This document shows positions 13,829-21,893 of a stretch of 23,599 nt of DNA, one piece after another. The position numbers were made by a program, and so were the translations under genes. This DNA is from CAYOEZ01 sp964402955 (GTDB taxonomy: Bacteria > Chloroflexota > DTOL01 > DAOUCN01): contig CAYOEZ010000050.1 in assembly GCA_964402955.1 (NCBI GenBank), forward strand, positions 1 through 23,599. Direction: 5' to 3'. The first letter of the stretch is position 1. Each line of letters opens with the position of its first letter. Below the pieces are notes generated by a model. The model ran no database searches and had not been told where the DNA came from. It saw only the letters and a list, made by a program, of their open reading frames with translations.

Positions 13829-14875
13829 ATGCAGAATAGTGAGTGCTGGCAGGCCGTCCTGAATCGTGACCGGACATGCGACGGCCAGTTTGTGTATGCA
13901 GTGCGCTCGACCGGCGTCTACTGCCGCCCATCCTGCCCGTCGCGCCGGCCGCGGCAGGAACAGGTCTCCTTCTTTGCCTCGCCGGCAGAGGCAGAGCAGG
14001 CAGGTTTCCGCGCCTGCCGCCGCTGCCAGCCTGATAAGCTTGCGCCCGATGATCCCAACCGAGCAACGGTGCAGCAGATGTGCCGCTATCTGGAACAGCC
14101 GCTTGACCATTTGCCCACTCTCAGCGACCTGTCCGGCCAGTTTCACCTCAGCCCATACCACTTGCAGCGCACCTTCAAGCGCATCGTGGGCGTCTCGCCC
14201 CGGCAATATGCCGCGGCGCGCCGTCTGGAGCACTTCAAGCAGGGGCTTCGTGATGGCCAGCCCGTGACGACGGCGCTGTTCGAGGCCGGCTACCAGTCGA
14301 CGAGCAGCGTCTATGGGGCGGCGCTCCAGCAACTGGGCATGACGCCCACTGTCTACCAGCGCGGCGGCGAGACGGCGCGTATTGCCTATACCCTGGCAGC
14401 ATCGCCGCTCGGCTGGCTACTCGTGGCAGCCACGGCCAAGGGGGTGTGCGCGGTCAAGCTCGGCGACAACGAGGCCGCATTGGAGGCGTCGTTGCGCAGC
14501 GAGTTTCCCGCGGCCACGATCGAGCGCGACGGTGATGTGCTGGGGCAGTGGGTAGCGGCGCTGCAAGACTACCTGAGCGGCTCGCACCCTCTGCTCGATC
14601 TGCCCCTGGATGTGCAGGCGACCGCGTTCCAGCAGCGCGTGTGGCAGGCGCTGCGCGCCATCCCCTATGGCGAGACGCGCTCCTATGGCGCGGTGGCGGA
14701 AGCCATCGGCCAGCCCAAAGCAGCGCGCGCCGTGGCGCAAGCGTGCGCACACAATCCGGCGGCGCTGGTCATCCCCTGCCACCGCGTCGTGCGAGCGGAT
14801 AAACAACCGGGCGGCTATCGCTGGGGCGCTGAACGCAAAGAGAAGCTGTTGAAGCAGGAAGCTGAACATTCGTAG
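13829..14875 (+). CDS. ada: Ada: bifunctional alkylation-response regulator and methyltransferase
   Basis: This 348-residue protein has the full Ada layout. The N-terminal domain has Cys32, Cys36, Cys63 and Cys66, the same spacing as the zinc-binding Cys in E. coli Ada (38, 42, 69, 72); Cys32 would accept a methyl group from DNA phosphotriesters and switch on the activator. An AraC-type helix-turn-helix region follows (about 80-180; SPYHLQRTFKRIVGVSPRQYAAARRL). The C-terminal half is an O6-methylguanine methyltransferase with the acceptor Cys317 in VIPCHRVV. ATG 13829 follows GGGAG. A leader hairpin may limit translation. The TAG stop lies inside a hairpin repeat. No AlkA or AlkB gene is adjacent; the next gene is an EamA transporter. 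Confidence 0.96.
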   Translation: MQNSECWQAVLNRDRTCDGQFVYAVRSTGVYCRPSCPSRRPRQEQVSFFASPAEAEQAGFRACRRCQPDKLAPDDPNRATVQQMCRYLEQPLDHLPTLSDLSGQFHLSPYHLQRTFKRIVGVSPRQYAAARRLEHFKQGLRDGQPVTTALFEAGYQSTSSVYGAALQQLGMTPTVYQRGGETARIAYTLAASPLGWLLVAATAKGVCAVKLGDNEAALEASLRSEFPAATIERDGDVLGQWVAALQDYLSGSHPLLDLPLDVQATAFQQRVWQALRAIPYGETRSYGAVAEAIGQPKAARAVAQACAHNPAALVIPCHRVVRADKQPGGYRWGAERKEKLLKQEAEHS

Positions 14876-14897
14876 TGCGACGAATCCTTTTGTCGCA
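14872..14897 (+). repeat. GTAG-headed hairpin repeat overlapping the ada stop codon
   Basis: GTAG at 14872-14875 contains the TAG stop of ada. It is followed by TGCGACGAA, a TCCT loop (14885-14888 region) and TTTGTCGCA, which pair with one G-T pair. The plan is that of the copies at 4949-5100 with a different arm sequence. Confidence 0.65.
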
Positions 14898-14909
14898 AAT
14901 GGACGACGT

Positions 14910-14935
14910 TGCGACGACGGGAGTCGTCGCACTCC
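14910..14935 (-). repeat. GGAG-headed hairpin repeat, inverted partner
   Basis: Read on the minus strand: GGAG head, arm TGCGACGAC, loop TCCC and arm GTCGTCGCA, a perfect 9-base stem. It faces the copy at 14872-14897 about 12 bases away, as in BIME pairs of REP elements. GGAG is the other head known for REP sequences. Confidence 0.7.
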
Positions 14936-15016
14936 ACATCGGTTGGCGTACCATATCGCACATCACCTGTGCAACACGGTCAACGAAGACCTTGTGGCGG
15001 GTCTTTGGGAGATTGA

Positions 15017-15892
15017 TTGACCGTGGCGAAGAAAACCTATCTATTGCTGGGTATCCTGGGCCTGATCTGGGGATCGTCGTTCCTGTTCATCAAACTGGGC
15101 GTCAACGAAATGCCGCCCGCCTTCGTCGCTGGCGGACGTCTGGCGTCGGGTCTGATCTTCCTGCTGATCGCTATGCGCCTGCAGAGGCTCGGGCTGCCAC
15201 ACAAAACGCTGTGGGGGCGGCTGCTGGTAGTGGCGATCTTCAACAATACCATCCCCTGGATTCTGATTCCCTGGGGCGAGCAGCACATCACCAGCGCGCT
15301 GGCGTCGATTCTTAACGCCACCATGCCGCTCTTCACCGTCTTGATCGCCCATTTCGCCACGCGTGACGACCGCCTGACCTGGCTCAAGCTGACCGGAATA
15401 GCGATTGGCTTCGCCGGCGTGATTGTCTTGATCGGGGCCGATCTGCGCGACATCACAAGCGCCAACGCCCTGGGCGACCTGGCCGTGCTGCTCTCCTGCG
15501 TATCCTATGGCGCGGGCGCGGTCTACGCCCGGCAGAAGTTGCGCGGCGAGGATCACACCATTCTTGCCACCGGCCAGCTTGGCCTAGCGCTGCTGTTGAC
15601 AACGCCGTTGATGCTGCTCAGCGTGGGCGGCTTGCAGGCAACGCCTTCCGCCACGGCGATCCTGGCTGTGGTCCTCCTGGGCGTGCTTGGCTCTGGCCTG
15701 GCCTACATCATCTTCTACTGGCTGATCGAGCGGGCAAGCGCCTCGCAGGTCTCGCTTGTGACCTACCTGTTGCCCGTCACTGCTGTCTTTTGGGGAGCAG
15801 CCCTGCTGAAGGAGACGCTGGGGCCCAACACGTTCGCGGGACTCATCCTCATCCTTGCCGGGATATTCCTGGTGAACAAAACCGGCAAATAG
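15017..15892 (+). CDS. EamA-family (DMT) transporter
   Basis: This 291-residue protein has about ten membrane helices in two EamA repeats of the drug/metabolite transporter superfamily. Typical features are LGLIWGSSFLFIKLGVNEMPP in helix 1, WGEQHITSALASILNATMPLFTVLIAHF and, in the second half, LLSCVSYGAGAVYARQKL, GSGLAYIIFYWLIERASASQVSLVTYLLPVTAVFWGAALLKE. Such proteins export amino acids, nucleosides or drugs; the substrate is unknown. The start is either TTG 15017 (5 bases after GGGAG) or GTG 15023, two codons later; TTG has the better spacing. It follows ada after a repeat pair and ends 31 bases from the convergent ABC permease gene, with no clear terminator between. Confidence 0.9.
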   Translation: MTVAKKTYLLLGILGLIWGSSFLFIKLGVNEMPPAFVAGGRLASGLIFLLIAMRLQRLGLPHKTLWGRLLVVAIFNNTIPWILIPWGEQHITSALASILNATMPLFTVLIAHFATRDDRLTWLKLTGIAIGFAGVIVLIGADLRDITSANALGDLAVLLSCVSYGAGAVYARQKLRGEDHTILATGQLGLALLLTTPLMLLSVGGLQATPSATAILAVVLLGVLGSGLAYIIFYWLIERASASQVSLVTYLLPVTAVFWGAALLKETLGPNTFAGLILILAGIFLVNKTGK

Positions 15893-15923
15893 CAGGCGAC
15901 GCTGTCTATCTCTCTGTGCCTTC

Positions 15924-16814
15924 CTATCCTGAGGTGTTTGGCGCCAGCAGGTCGCGCAGACCGTCGCCAAACAAGTTGAAACCGGCGACGCTGACGGCGA
16001 TGGCCAGGCCAGGGAAGACCGCCAGCCACCAGGCCAAGTCCATATACTGGCGCCCGGTTGCCAGCAGCGCTCCCCACTCAGGTTGCGGGGGTTGCGCTCC
16101 GAGACCGATGAAACTCAGCCCCCCGCCAGCGAGCAGCATGGCGCCCAGGCGCAACGTGGTTAGCACAATGACTGGCGAGGAGAGGTTGGGCAGAATGTGG
16201 CGCAGCAGAATGCGGCCATCGCTGGCGCCGATGGCGCGTGCGGCCTCCACATAGGCGGATGAGCGAATGCTCAGCGTGCCGTTGCGCACCAGGCGATAGT
16301 AGGCCGGAATGCCCACGCTGCCGATGGCAATGGTAACGGTCAGCAGCGAGGGGCCGAGGCGCGCAACGAGGACAATCGCCAGCAACATGCTGGGGAACGA
16401 CAGCCAGCCATCCATGACCCGCGAGACCACCTGCTCAAGCCAGCCTTTGTAATAGCCGGCGAGCAAGCCCATGCTGATGCCTGGCAGCGCAGACAAGAGC
16501 ACAGACAGGATCGACATCTGCAAGGCAAGTCGTGCCCCATAGACCACCTGGCTGAAGAGGTCGCGTCCGAAGGGGTCGGTGCCGAAGATGTGGCCCGGCC
16601 CGGGCGGCAAAAGCCGCAGCGCGGGGCGCATCACGTCCGGCGGCAACGGCGCCAGCAGCGGCGCGCACAGCGCGGCGAAGAGAACCATGCCCAGCAGGAT
16701 TCCGCCCGCCAGCAGGTGCAGCGGCAGAGGGCGCGCCGTGCGCGCACGCTGAGGCATGGTAATCCCTGGCCCCTGTGGCAAGACAAGAGCGCGCCGGCTG
16801 ACGGCGTTTTCCAT
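15924..16814 (-). CDS. Peptide/nickel-type ABC transporter permease (DppC-like)
   Basis: This 296-residue inner-membrane protein is the second permease of a binding-protein-dependent importer of the Dpp/Opp/Nik type. An N-terminal helix (about 31-55) is followed by the family sequence HIFGTDPFGRDLFSQVVYGARLAL. Then come several helices and the EAA loop EAARAIGASDGRILLRHILPN, which docks on the ATPase. The end ISxAGFNLFGDGLRDLLAP-like tail (VSVAGFNLFGDGLRDLLAP) is typical. A helical N-terminus with MENAVSRRALVLPQG is longer than the core and a later start, such as the in-frame ATG in GITMPQRA, cannot be excluded. It starts 9 bases after the DppB-like gene. No ATPase gene follows; the next gene faces the other way. 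Confidence 0.92.
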   Translation of the reverse strand: MENAVSRRALVLPQGPGITMPQRARTARPLPLHLLAGGILLGMVLFAALCAPLLAPLPPDVMRPALRLLPPGPGHIFGTDPFGRDLFSQVVYGARLALQMSILSVLLSALPGISMGLLAGYYKGWLEQVVSRVMDGWLSFPSMLLAIVLVARLGPSLLTVTIAIGSVGIPAYYRLVRNGTLSIRSSAYVEAARAIGASDGRILLRHILPNLSSPVIVLTTLRLGAMLLAGGGLSFIGLGAQPPQPEWGALLATGRQYMDLAWWLAVFPGLAIAVSVAGFNLFGDGLRDLLAPNTSG

Positions 16815-16823
16815 GTTGATTCC

Positions 16824-17753
16824 CTACAATGCTTCGCGGCCGAGACGCGGATCAAGCAGCGCATGCGACACGTCGACGGCCAGATTGAGTAGCTGATAGA
16901 TGACGGCGATCAGCAGTACCGCGCCCACCAGCACCGGGTAGTCACGGTCAAAGACGGCCTGTACGAGCAAACGCCCCAGCCCCGGCCAGCCAAAGATCGT
17001 CTCGATGATGAATGTGCCGCCGAGCAAGTGCCCAAGATACAGCCCCAGCATGGTTACAACGGGATTGAGGCTGTTGCGCAGGATGTGCTCTTGCCACACG
17101 CGGCGCGGCGGCAGGCCTTTGCCATAGGCTGTGCGTACATAGCAGGCGCCGCGCACATCGAGCAGGCTGGCGCGCAGCAGGCGCGCCACGACCGCCGTGG
17201 TTGGGAACGAGAGCGAGACCGCGGGCAAGATGAGATGGGCTGCGCTGCCGGATCCCCCGACCGGCAGCCAGCCCAGACGAAGGGAGAACGTTAGCATCAA
17301 GAGGATGGCCACCCAGAATGTGGGCAGCGACAGACCCAACGTGGCGATGGACATCAGCGCCAGGTCTAGCTTGCTGCCGTGATGTGCAGCAGCCAGCACG
17401 CCGATTGTTGCGCCGGCCAGCAGCGCGAGCGCCATCGTCGTCAGGGTCAAGATCAGGGTTGCTGAAAAACGTTCAGCGAGCAACGTGCTGACGGAGCGTC
17501 CGGACAGCAGCGATCGCCCCAGATCTCCATGCAGAACAGCCGCGGCGGCAAAGCGCATGTAGCGGTCGAACACCGGTACATCCAGCCCCATCTGGCGACG
17601 CACAGCAGCCATCTGGTCTGAGCTGGCGGATTCGCCCACCATTGCCTGGGCAGCATCACCCGGCGCTTGGTCCAGCAACACAAATGCTAGGAGGCTGATG
17701 GCCGCCACAACGACAATTCCTCCAGCCAGACGCCGCAGCAGATATCGCCACAT
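16824..17753 (-). CDS. Peptide/nickel-type ABC transporter permease (DppB-like)
   Basis: This 309-residue membrane protein is the first permease of the same importer. MWRYLLRRLAGGIVVVAAISLLAFVLL at the start, QMGLDVPVFDRYMRF and HGDLGRSLLSGRSV in the periplasmic part, and the loop VRTAYGKGLPPRRVWQEHILRNSLNPVVTMLG, which is the ATPase-docking EAA-like region, are all typical. FIIETIFGWPGLGRLLVQAVFDRDYPV near the end is a family hallmark. It starts three bases after the substrate-binding protein gene, so these genes are surely one operon. Confidence 0.94.
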   Translation of the reverse strand: MWRYLLRRLAGGIVVVAAISLLAFVLLDQAPGDAAQAMVGESASSDQMAAVRRQMGLDVPVFDRYMRFAAAAVLHGDLGRSLLSGRSVSTLLAERFSATLILTLTTMALALLAGATIGVLAAAHHGSKLDLALMSIATLGLSLPTFWVAILLMLTFSLRLGWLPVGGSGSAAHLILPAVSLSFPTTAVVARLLRASLLDVRGACYVRTAYGKGLPPRRVWQEHILRNSLNPVVTMLGLYLGHLLGGTFIIETIFGWPGLGRLLVQAVFDRDYPVLVGAVLLIAVIYQLLNLAVDVSHALLDPRLGREAL

Positions 17754-17756
17754 GAT

Positions 17757-19343
17757 CTATTTTCCCGTCGCCGCCGCGTCGTTAAGGAGCACGCGGCCCA
17801 TGGGCCCCATCACCACGTTCTGTACCCGACTGCGTATGGCCGTCACATCCACCGGCACATAGAGCGGCTGCCAGGGCGCGTCGCTCATGATGAGCTTCTG
17901 AGCGTCCACGTACATCTGGTTACGCGCCTTGTCGTCCATGGTGCGGCCTGCGCTTGTCAGCAGGTCGTCCACAGCCTTGTTGCTGTAGAAGACCCGGTTG
18001 GTGCGTCCGATGTTCGCCGATCCGAGATAGATGTTCAGCACGTCAGCATCATTCCAGTCGTAGCGCCAGATCGATAGATCATACTGGCCCTTGGTCATCG
18101 CATCCATGGCTGCTGCCGAATCAAGCAACCGGATCTCCATCGGCACTCCGATGGCCTTGAGTTGGCTCTGCAGAATGGTGGCGCTGGCGCCGTTGGGCGC
18201 CCGCGACGATGTCAGGAGCATTCCGGCCAGTTTGTCCTTGCCGCGCGTCCATGTGCCATCTGCGCCCTGGGCGAAGCCGGCCTCCGTGAGCAGCGCTTTG
18301 GCTTTGGCCGGATCGTACCCTAGCTCGATGCTCTTCAGGCCGGGGTCAAAGCCCGGCAGCGTCGGAGAGAGAGGCGCAAACGCCTCCTTGCCTACTCCAC
18401 TCAGCGCCATCTGAATGATCTCGGACTTGTTGACGGCATAGGAAAGAGCCTGCCGCACGCGCACATCATTGAAGGGAGGTTTCTGGCAATTGAAGCCCAG
18501 ATAGATCAGGCTATTCAGCGCCGATTCGATCACCTGTATGTTCTTGTCTTGCTTCAGTTTCTGGATCTGCTCGGGTTGATTGATGAAGATGATGTCTACT
18601 TCGCCGGCCTGCAGCGCGGTGAGTTGGGTCATCGCATCGGGAATGATCGTGAAAACGGCCCGGTCGATATGGGGCGCGCCCTGGTTCTTGACAACGGGCG
18701 GCCCCCACTTGTAGTCCGCATTGCGCGCCAGGGTGATGCTGACGCCTGGCTTCCACTCTAGCAACTTGAAGGGGCCGCTGCCGACCGGCTTCTGTCCAAA
18801 GCTGTCCCCGGCCTGTTTCACAGCCGTCGGGCTGATGATGCCGGCATAGGGCATGGAAAGGGTGCTAAGGAAGGTGGCCGAAGGCTCGCTCAGAGTGACC
18901 CGCACAGTCTGGTTATCTACAGCCTCCATATTGCTGATGGGAGCTATGCCGCTGGCGAGGGGAGATTTTGCTCCCGTGGCCTTCAGTCGCTGCAAGGTGA
19001 AGATGACAGCCTGCGCATCCAGGGCAGTGCCATCATGGAACGTCACCCCACGGCGGAGCTTGAACGTCATGTCCTTCCCATCACTCGAGATAGTCCACTT
19101 TTCAGCCAGGAAGGGTTTATAGGTATTGTCGATGTCCCGGTAAATGAGGGTATCCAGGATGAACGGCAAAATGACATTCTGCGCTGAGCCCGCGGCCCCG
19201 TGCGGGTCGAGCGTGGCTGGCTCCGACGTCAAGGCACGCGTGACGGAGCCGCCGCTGGCCGGCTTGCTGGCCGGCGCGGCGACGCCGCATGCCGTAATGA
19301 CCAGAACAAGAACAAGTAGGACGAGATTCCGTAAAGCGCGCAT
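17757..19343 (-). CDS. ABC transporter substrate-binding lipoprotein (SBP_bac_5)
   Basis: This 528-residue protein is the family 5 solute-binding protein of the importer. It begins with a lipoprotein signal: MRALRNLVLLVLVLVITAC, with the lipid-modified Cys at residue 19. A Ser/Ala-rich linker then leads to TRALTSEPATLDPHGAAG, the usual start of the binding fold. Other marks are VTFHDGTALDAQAVIFTLQRLK, VRQALSYAVNKSEI and YDPAKAKALLTEAGF. Known members bind peptides, nickel, heme, opines or sugars; the ligand here is unknown. I start it at ATG 19343, 7 bases after AAAGGA; longer in-frame starts up to 19388 would spoil the signal and overlap hemG. It follows hemG by 41 bases and precedes both permeases. 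Confidence 0.93.
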   Translation of the reverse strand: MRALRNLVLLVLVLVITACGVAAPASKPASGGSVTRALTSEPATLDPHGAAGSAQNVILPFILDTLIYRDIDNTYKPFLAEKWTISSDGKDMTFKLRRGVTFHDGTALDAQAVIFTLQRLKATGAKSPLASGIAPISNMEAVDNQTVRVTLSEPSATFLSTLSMPYAGIISPTAVKQAGDSFGQKPVGSGPFKLLEWKPGVSITLARNADYKWGPPVVKNQGAPHIDRAVFTIIPDAMTQLTALQAGEVDIIFINQPEQIQKLKQDKNIQVIESALNSLIYLGFNCQKPPFNDVRVRQALSYAVNKSEIIQMALSGVGKEAFAPLSPTLPGFDPGLKSIELGYDPAKAKALLTEAGFAQGADGTWTRGKDKLAGMLLTSSRAPNGASATILQSQLKAIGVPMEIRLLDSAAAMDAMTKGQYDLSIWRYDWNDADVLNIYLGSANIGRTNRVFYSNKAVDDLLTSAGRTMDDKARNQMYVDAQKLIMSDAPWQPLYVPVDVTAIRSRVQNVVMGPMGRVLLNDAAATGK

Positions 19344-19384
19344 GATCATATCCTTTCGTAGCTGTTTAGTGTGACTCACGTGCA

Positions 19385-20815
19385 TCAAACGCGAGATTGC
19401 ATAACATATGATAGAGCTTTGGTCGCTGTTTGCTGGCCCTGGCGGACACAGTCGGGCACACCGATGCCATCGAATGCGCTTCCGGTGAGGAACAGCCCTG
19501 GTTGCGTCGCACAGAGATCATAGATGTGTTTCACTCTATCCAGATGTCCAACATCGTACTGGGGGTTAGCTTTGTGCCAGCGGAAGATGCGGACGACATC
19601 AGGTTGGCCACGCAATCCCATGATCCGCTCCAGGTCCTGACTCACCAGCGCGGTTATCTCCTCATCGCTCAATTGGACAAGGTGCTCACGGCCTGGTCCC
19701 CCGACAAAGGAGCGGAGGAGCACGGCGTCGGACGGCGAACGGTGATCGAACTTGGTTGATGTCCAGGTGCAGGCGCTGATGTGGCGCTGCTCACGGCGGG
19801 GGATAACGAAGCCGAAGCCGTTCACGAAGCGATGTGCATCGCTGCGGCGAAAGCCCATGGAGACGGTGGCTGTCGACACGTAGCGAATGCCCGCCAGACT
19901 TTCGCCCAAGACCGGCAACAAGGATGATACAAGCCCGCCAGACACGTAGGCTGGAGTCGCCAAGATGACGGAGCGGCCCTGGAAAGTTGCGCCATCCGCC
20001 GTGCGAACGTCATAGATACCGTTTTTTCGCTCTATGCTGGCGACGCATGCTTCTGTCACAACCTGCCCACCAACCAGAGCACGGTCCAGCGCCTCTGTCA
20101 GGTCCCCCAACCCGCCGCGCAGGGTGATAAATGTCGTGGCGGGGCGAGTGACCTGGGCCTGCGCCGGTGGTCGCGCCGAACGGCGCGCCAGCATGCCCCT
20201 GATGAGGCTGCCGTGCTTGACTTCCAGATCGCGGAAGCGTGGGAATGTTGCCAGAAGGCTCTGTTGTTCCGGATCGGAGACGTGAATCCCGGACATGAGT
20301 GGCTCGGCGATCTTGTCCAGAGCTTCCCGCCCGAGTCGCCTGCGCACAAAGTTGCCGACAGTCTCGTCCCCGTTGTCGCGCCGGCGAGGGATAACGAGGT
20401 CCATGCCCATACGGATCTTTCCAGGCCAGGAAATGAGCGAGGATGTGACGAATGGCCTGATCTTGGTGGGAATGATGAGCAGCACCCCATCAGGCAGCGG
20501 CGTCAGTTTGCCGCCATTGATGACGAACACCTTGCGCCGGTCATCGTTCGTGCCCATCAGACGATCGCCGATCCCGAGCTTCTGGCAGAGCTCGGCTGCC
20601 CACGGCTTCTGGCTCAGGAAGCAATCCGGCCCACCCTCAATGGTGAAGCCATCCTCCCGTCTGGTGATAATCTTGCCGCCGGTTCTTGTTTCGCTTTCCA
20701 GCAAAGTATACGCTACAGGGCAGCCAGCGGCTTTCGCCGACTCTTGCAAATAGTATGCACTGGCCAGACCGGTGATTCCACCGCCGATGATGATGACGTC
20801 GCGTATGTCACTCAT
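19385..20815 (-). CDS. hemG: Protoporphyrinogen/coproporphyrinogen oxidase
   Basis: This 476-residue FAD enzyme is of the HemY/PPOX type (also called HemG) and removes six electrons from a porphyrinogen using oxygen. DVIIIGGGITGLASAYYL has GxGxxG at 11, 13 and 16; ESETRTGGKIITRREDGFTIEGGPDCFLSQKPWA and MGLRGQPDVVRIFRWHKANPQYDVGHLDRV are family features, and GLFLTGSAFDGIGVPDCVRQG near the end is the conserved C-terminal FAD motif. The start is ATG 20815, whose ATGAGTGA overlaps the hemH stop by eight bases, so translation is probably coupled. A longer in-frame start at 20854 would lie inside hemH and add 13 unrelated residues. Which porphyrin route (proto or copro) is used cannot be told from this alone. 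Confidence 0.94.
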   Translation of the reverse strand: MSDIRDVIIIGGGITGLASAYYLQESAKAAGCPVAYTLLESETRTGGKIITRREDGFTIEGGPDCFLSQKPWAAELCQKLGIGDRLMGTNDDRRKVFVINGGKLTPLPDGVLLIIPTKIRPFVTSSLISWPGKIRMGMDLVIPRRRDNGDETVGNFVRRRLGREALDKIAEPLMSGIHVSDPEQQSLLATFPRFRDLEVKHGSLIRGMLARRSARPPAQAQVTRPATTFITLRGGLGDLTEALDRALVGGQVVTEACVASIERKNGIYDVRTADGATFQGRSVILATPAYVSGGLVSSLLPVLGESLAGIRYVSTATVSMGFRRSDAHRFVNGFGFVIPRREQRHISACTWTSTKFDHRSPSDAVLLRSFVGGPGREHLVQLSDEEITALVSQDLERIMGLRGQPDVVRIFRWHKANPQYDVGHLDRVKHIYDLCATQPGLFLTGSAFDGIGVPDCVRQGQQTATKALSYVMQSRV

Positions 20816-21731
20816 CCCTTGCAGCCTGTTGGACGATGTCGGCAAGCGCCGCAATGAAGGTTGGGGATGTATTCAAGGACTCGCTCCTTTCCAAATGCGC
20901 ACCGTGTGCTGCTGCCAGATCTCGGCACTCGATGTCGATATCGTACAAGGTCTCGACATGATCAGCGACGAATCCGATGGGGGCGACGATAAGATGCTTG
21001 CGTCCGGCTTCAGCCAGTTGCACGATCACGTCTTCGACGTTTGGCCCCAGCCAGGCGCCGGGGCGGCGGCCGGCGCTCTGGTAACAAAGCTGCCAGGCGC
21101 CCGGCGCGATGCCGAGTTGTTGGGTGACCAGGTGCGCCGTTTCGCTGAGCTGGGACGCATAGGGATCACCCGGCGTCGTGGGCAGGCTGTGCCCGGTGAA
21201 GAGCACCACTGCCTGCTGGCGCGTCGCAGCCGGAAAGCGATCGCGCGCAGCAGTGATGTTGGCCGCGATAGCCTCAATCAGCAACGGTTGGGTGTGCCAG
21301 TTGCTGACCCGCGTCACTGCCAGATCAGCGTGCAGCGCCGCCAGAGCTTCGTGCAGGCGGGCAAAGTATGCACCCACGCTTAGCGGCGAAAAGTGCGGTG
21401 TCATACACAGGGCAATGACATTGCGTATCCCACCCTGGGCAATCTCGGCGACGGCGTCCTTGATGTACGGGCGCCAGTGGCGCATGCCCACAAACACGCG
21501 CCAACGAGACGTCGTCGCGTTGGCCGTCAGTGCCTCCTGCAGCGCGCCGGCCTGTGCGCGCGTGATGTCAAGCAAGGGCGAGCGCCCGCCGATGCGGGCA
21601 TAGTGTTCTCCCACGTCAGCGATCATGGCCGCAGACGGCGTGCGTCCGCCCATCACATCGATCAAGTACGGCTCCATATCATCGAGCGACGATGGCCCAC
21701 CATAGGCCATCATCAGGACTGCGTTATCCAT
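20808..21731 (-). CDS. hemH: Ferrochelatase
   Basis: This 307-residue protein inserts ferrous iron into a porphyrin, the last or near-last step of heme synthesis. AVLMMAYGGPSSLDDMEPYLIDVMGGR (residues 4-30) begins the fold; the metal-binding His181 is in TGHSLPTTPGDPY and Glu260 in FVADHVETLYDID, as in B. subtilis HemH. TPHFSPLSVGAYF (111-123) is also conserved. There is no C-terminal Cys cluster. ATG 21731 follows AGGAACC. Its last eight bases overlap hemG. A weak promoter can be read at 21815-21842. It lies 162 bases downstream of the prenyltransferase fusion gene on the same strand, so they may or may not share a transcript. Confidence 0.96.
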   Translation of the reverse strand: MDNAVLMMAYGGPSSLDDMEPYLIDVMGGRTPSAAMIADVGEHYARIGGRSPLLDITRAQAGALQEALTANATTSRWRVFVGMRHWRPYIKDAVAEIAQGGIRNVIALCMTPHFSPLSVGAYFARLHEALAALHADLAVTRVSNWHTQPLLIEAIAANITAARDRFPAATRQQAVVLFTGHSLPTTPGDPYASQLSETAHLVTQQLGIAPGAWQLCYQSAGRRPGAWLGPNVEDVIVQLAEAGRKHLIVAPIGFVADHVETLYDIDIECRDLAAAHGAHLERSESLNTSPTFIAALADIVQQAARDE

Positions 21732-21814
21732 GTGGTTCCTGCGGCATTGTTAGTGCGTGTGTGAAAAGGTGAGTGACCAGGTTCGAGTCGTCTCAGCATC
21801 AGGCTGATCATTGC

Positions 21815-21842
21815 TGCATAGTTCATGGCCGCACCGGTTCAA
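21815..21842 (-). promoter_or_regulatory. Possible promoter for hemH
   Basis: On the minus strand TTGAAC (21842-21837) and TATGCA (21820-21815) are 16 bases apart, about 84 bases before the hemH ATG. The -10 is poor, so this is weak. Confidence 0.3.
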
Positions 21843-21857
21843 TGGGTGTCGTACTGT

Positions 21858-21873
21858 TGAGGGCTCCCCCTCA
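21858..21873 (-). terminator. Small hairpin after the prenyltransferase gene
   Basis: TGAGGG (21858-21863) pairs with CCCTCA (21868-21873) around a 4-base loop, 20 bases past the prenyltransferase stop. There is no T-run on either strand, so it is only a possible terminator. A second stem, CGAGCT (21889-21894) with AGCTCG (21900-21905), overlaps the stop codon itself. Confidence 0.3.
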
Positions 21874-21893
21874 TGTGCGGTTGTAGGACGAGC

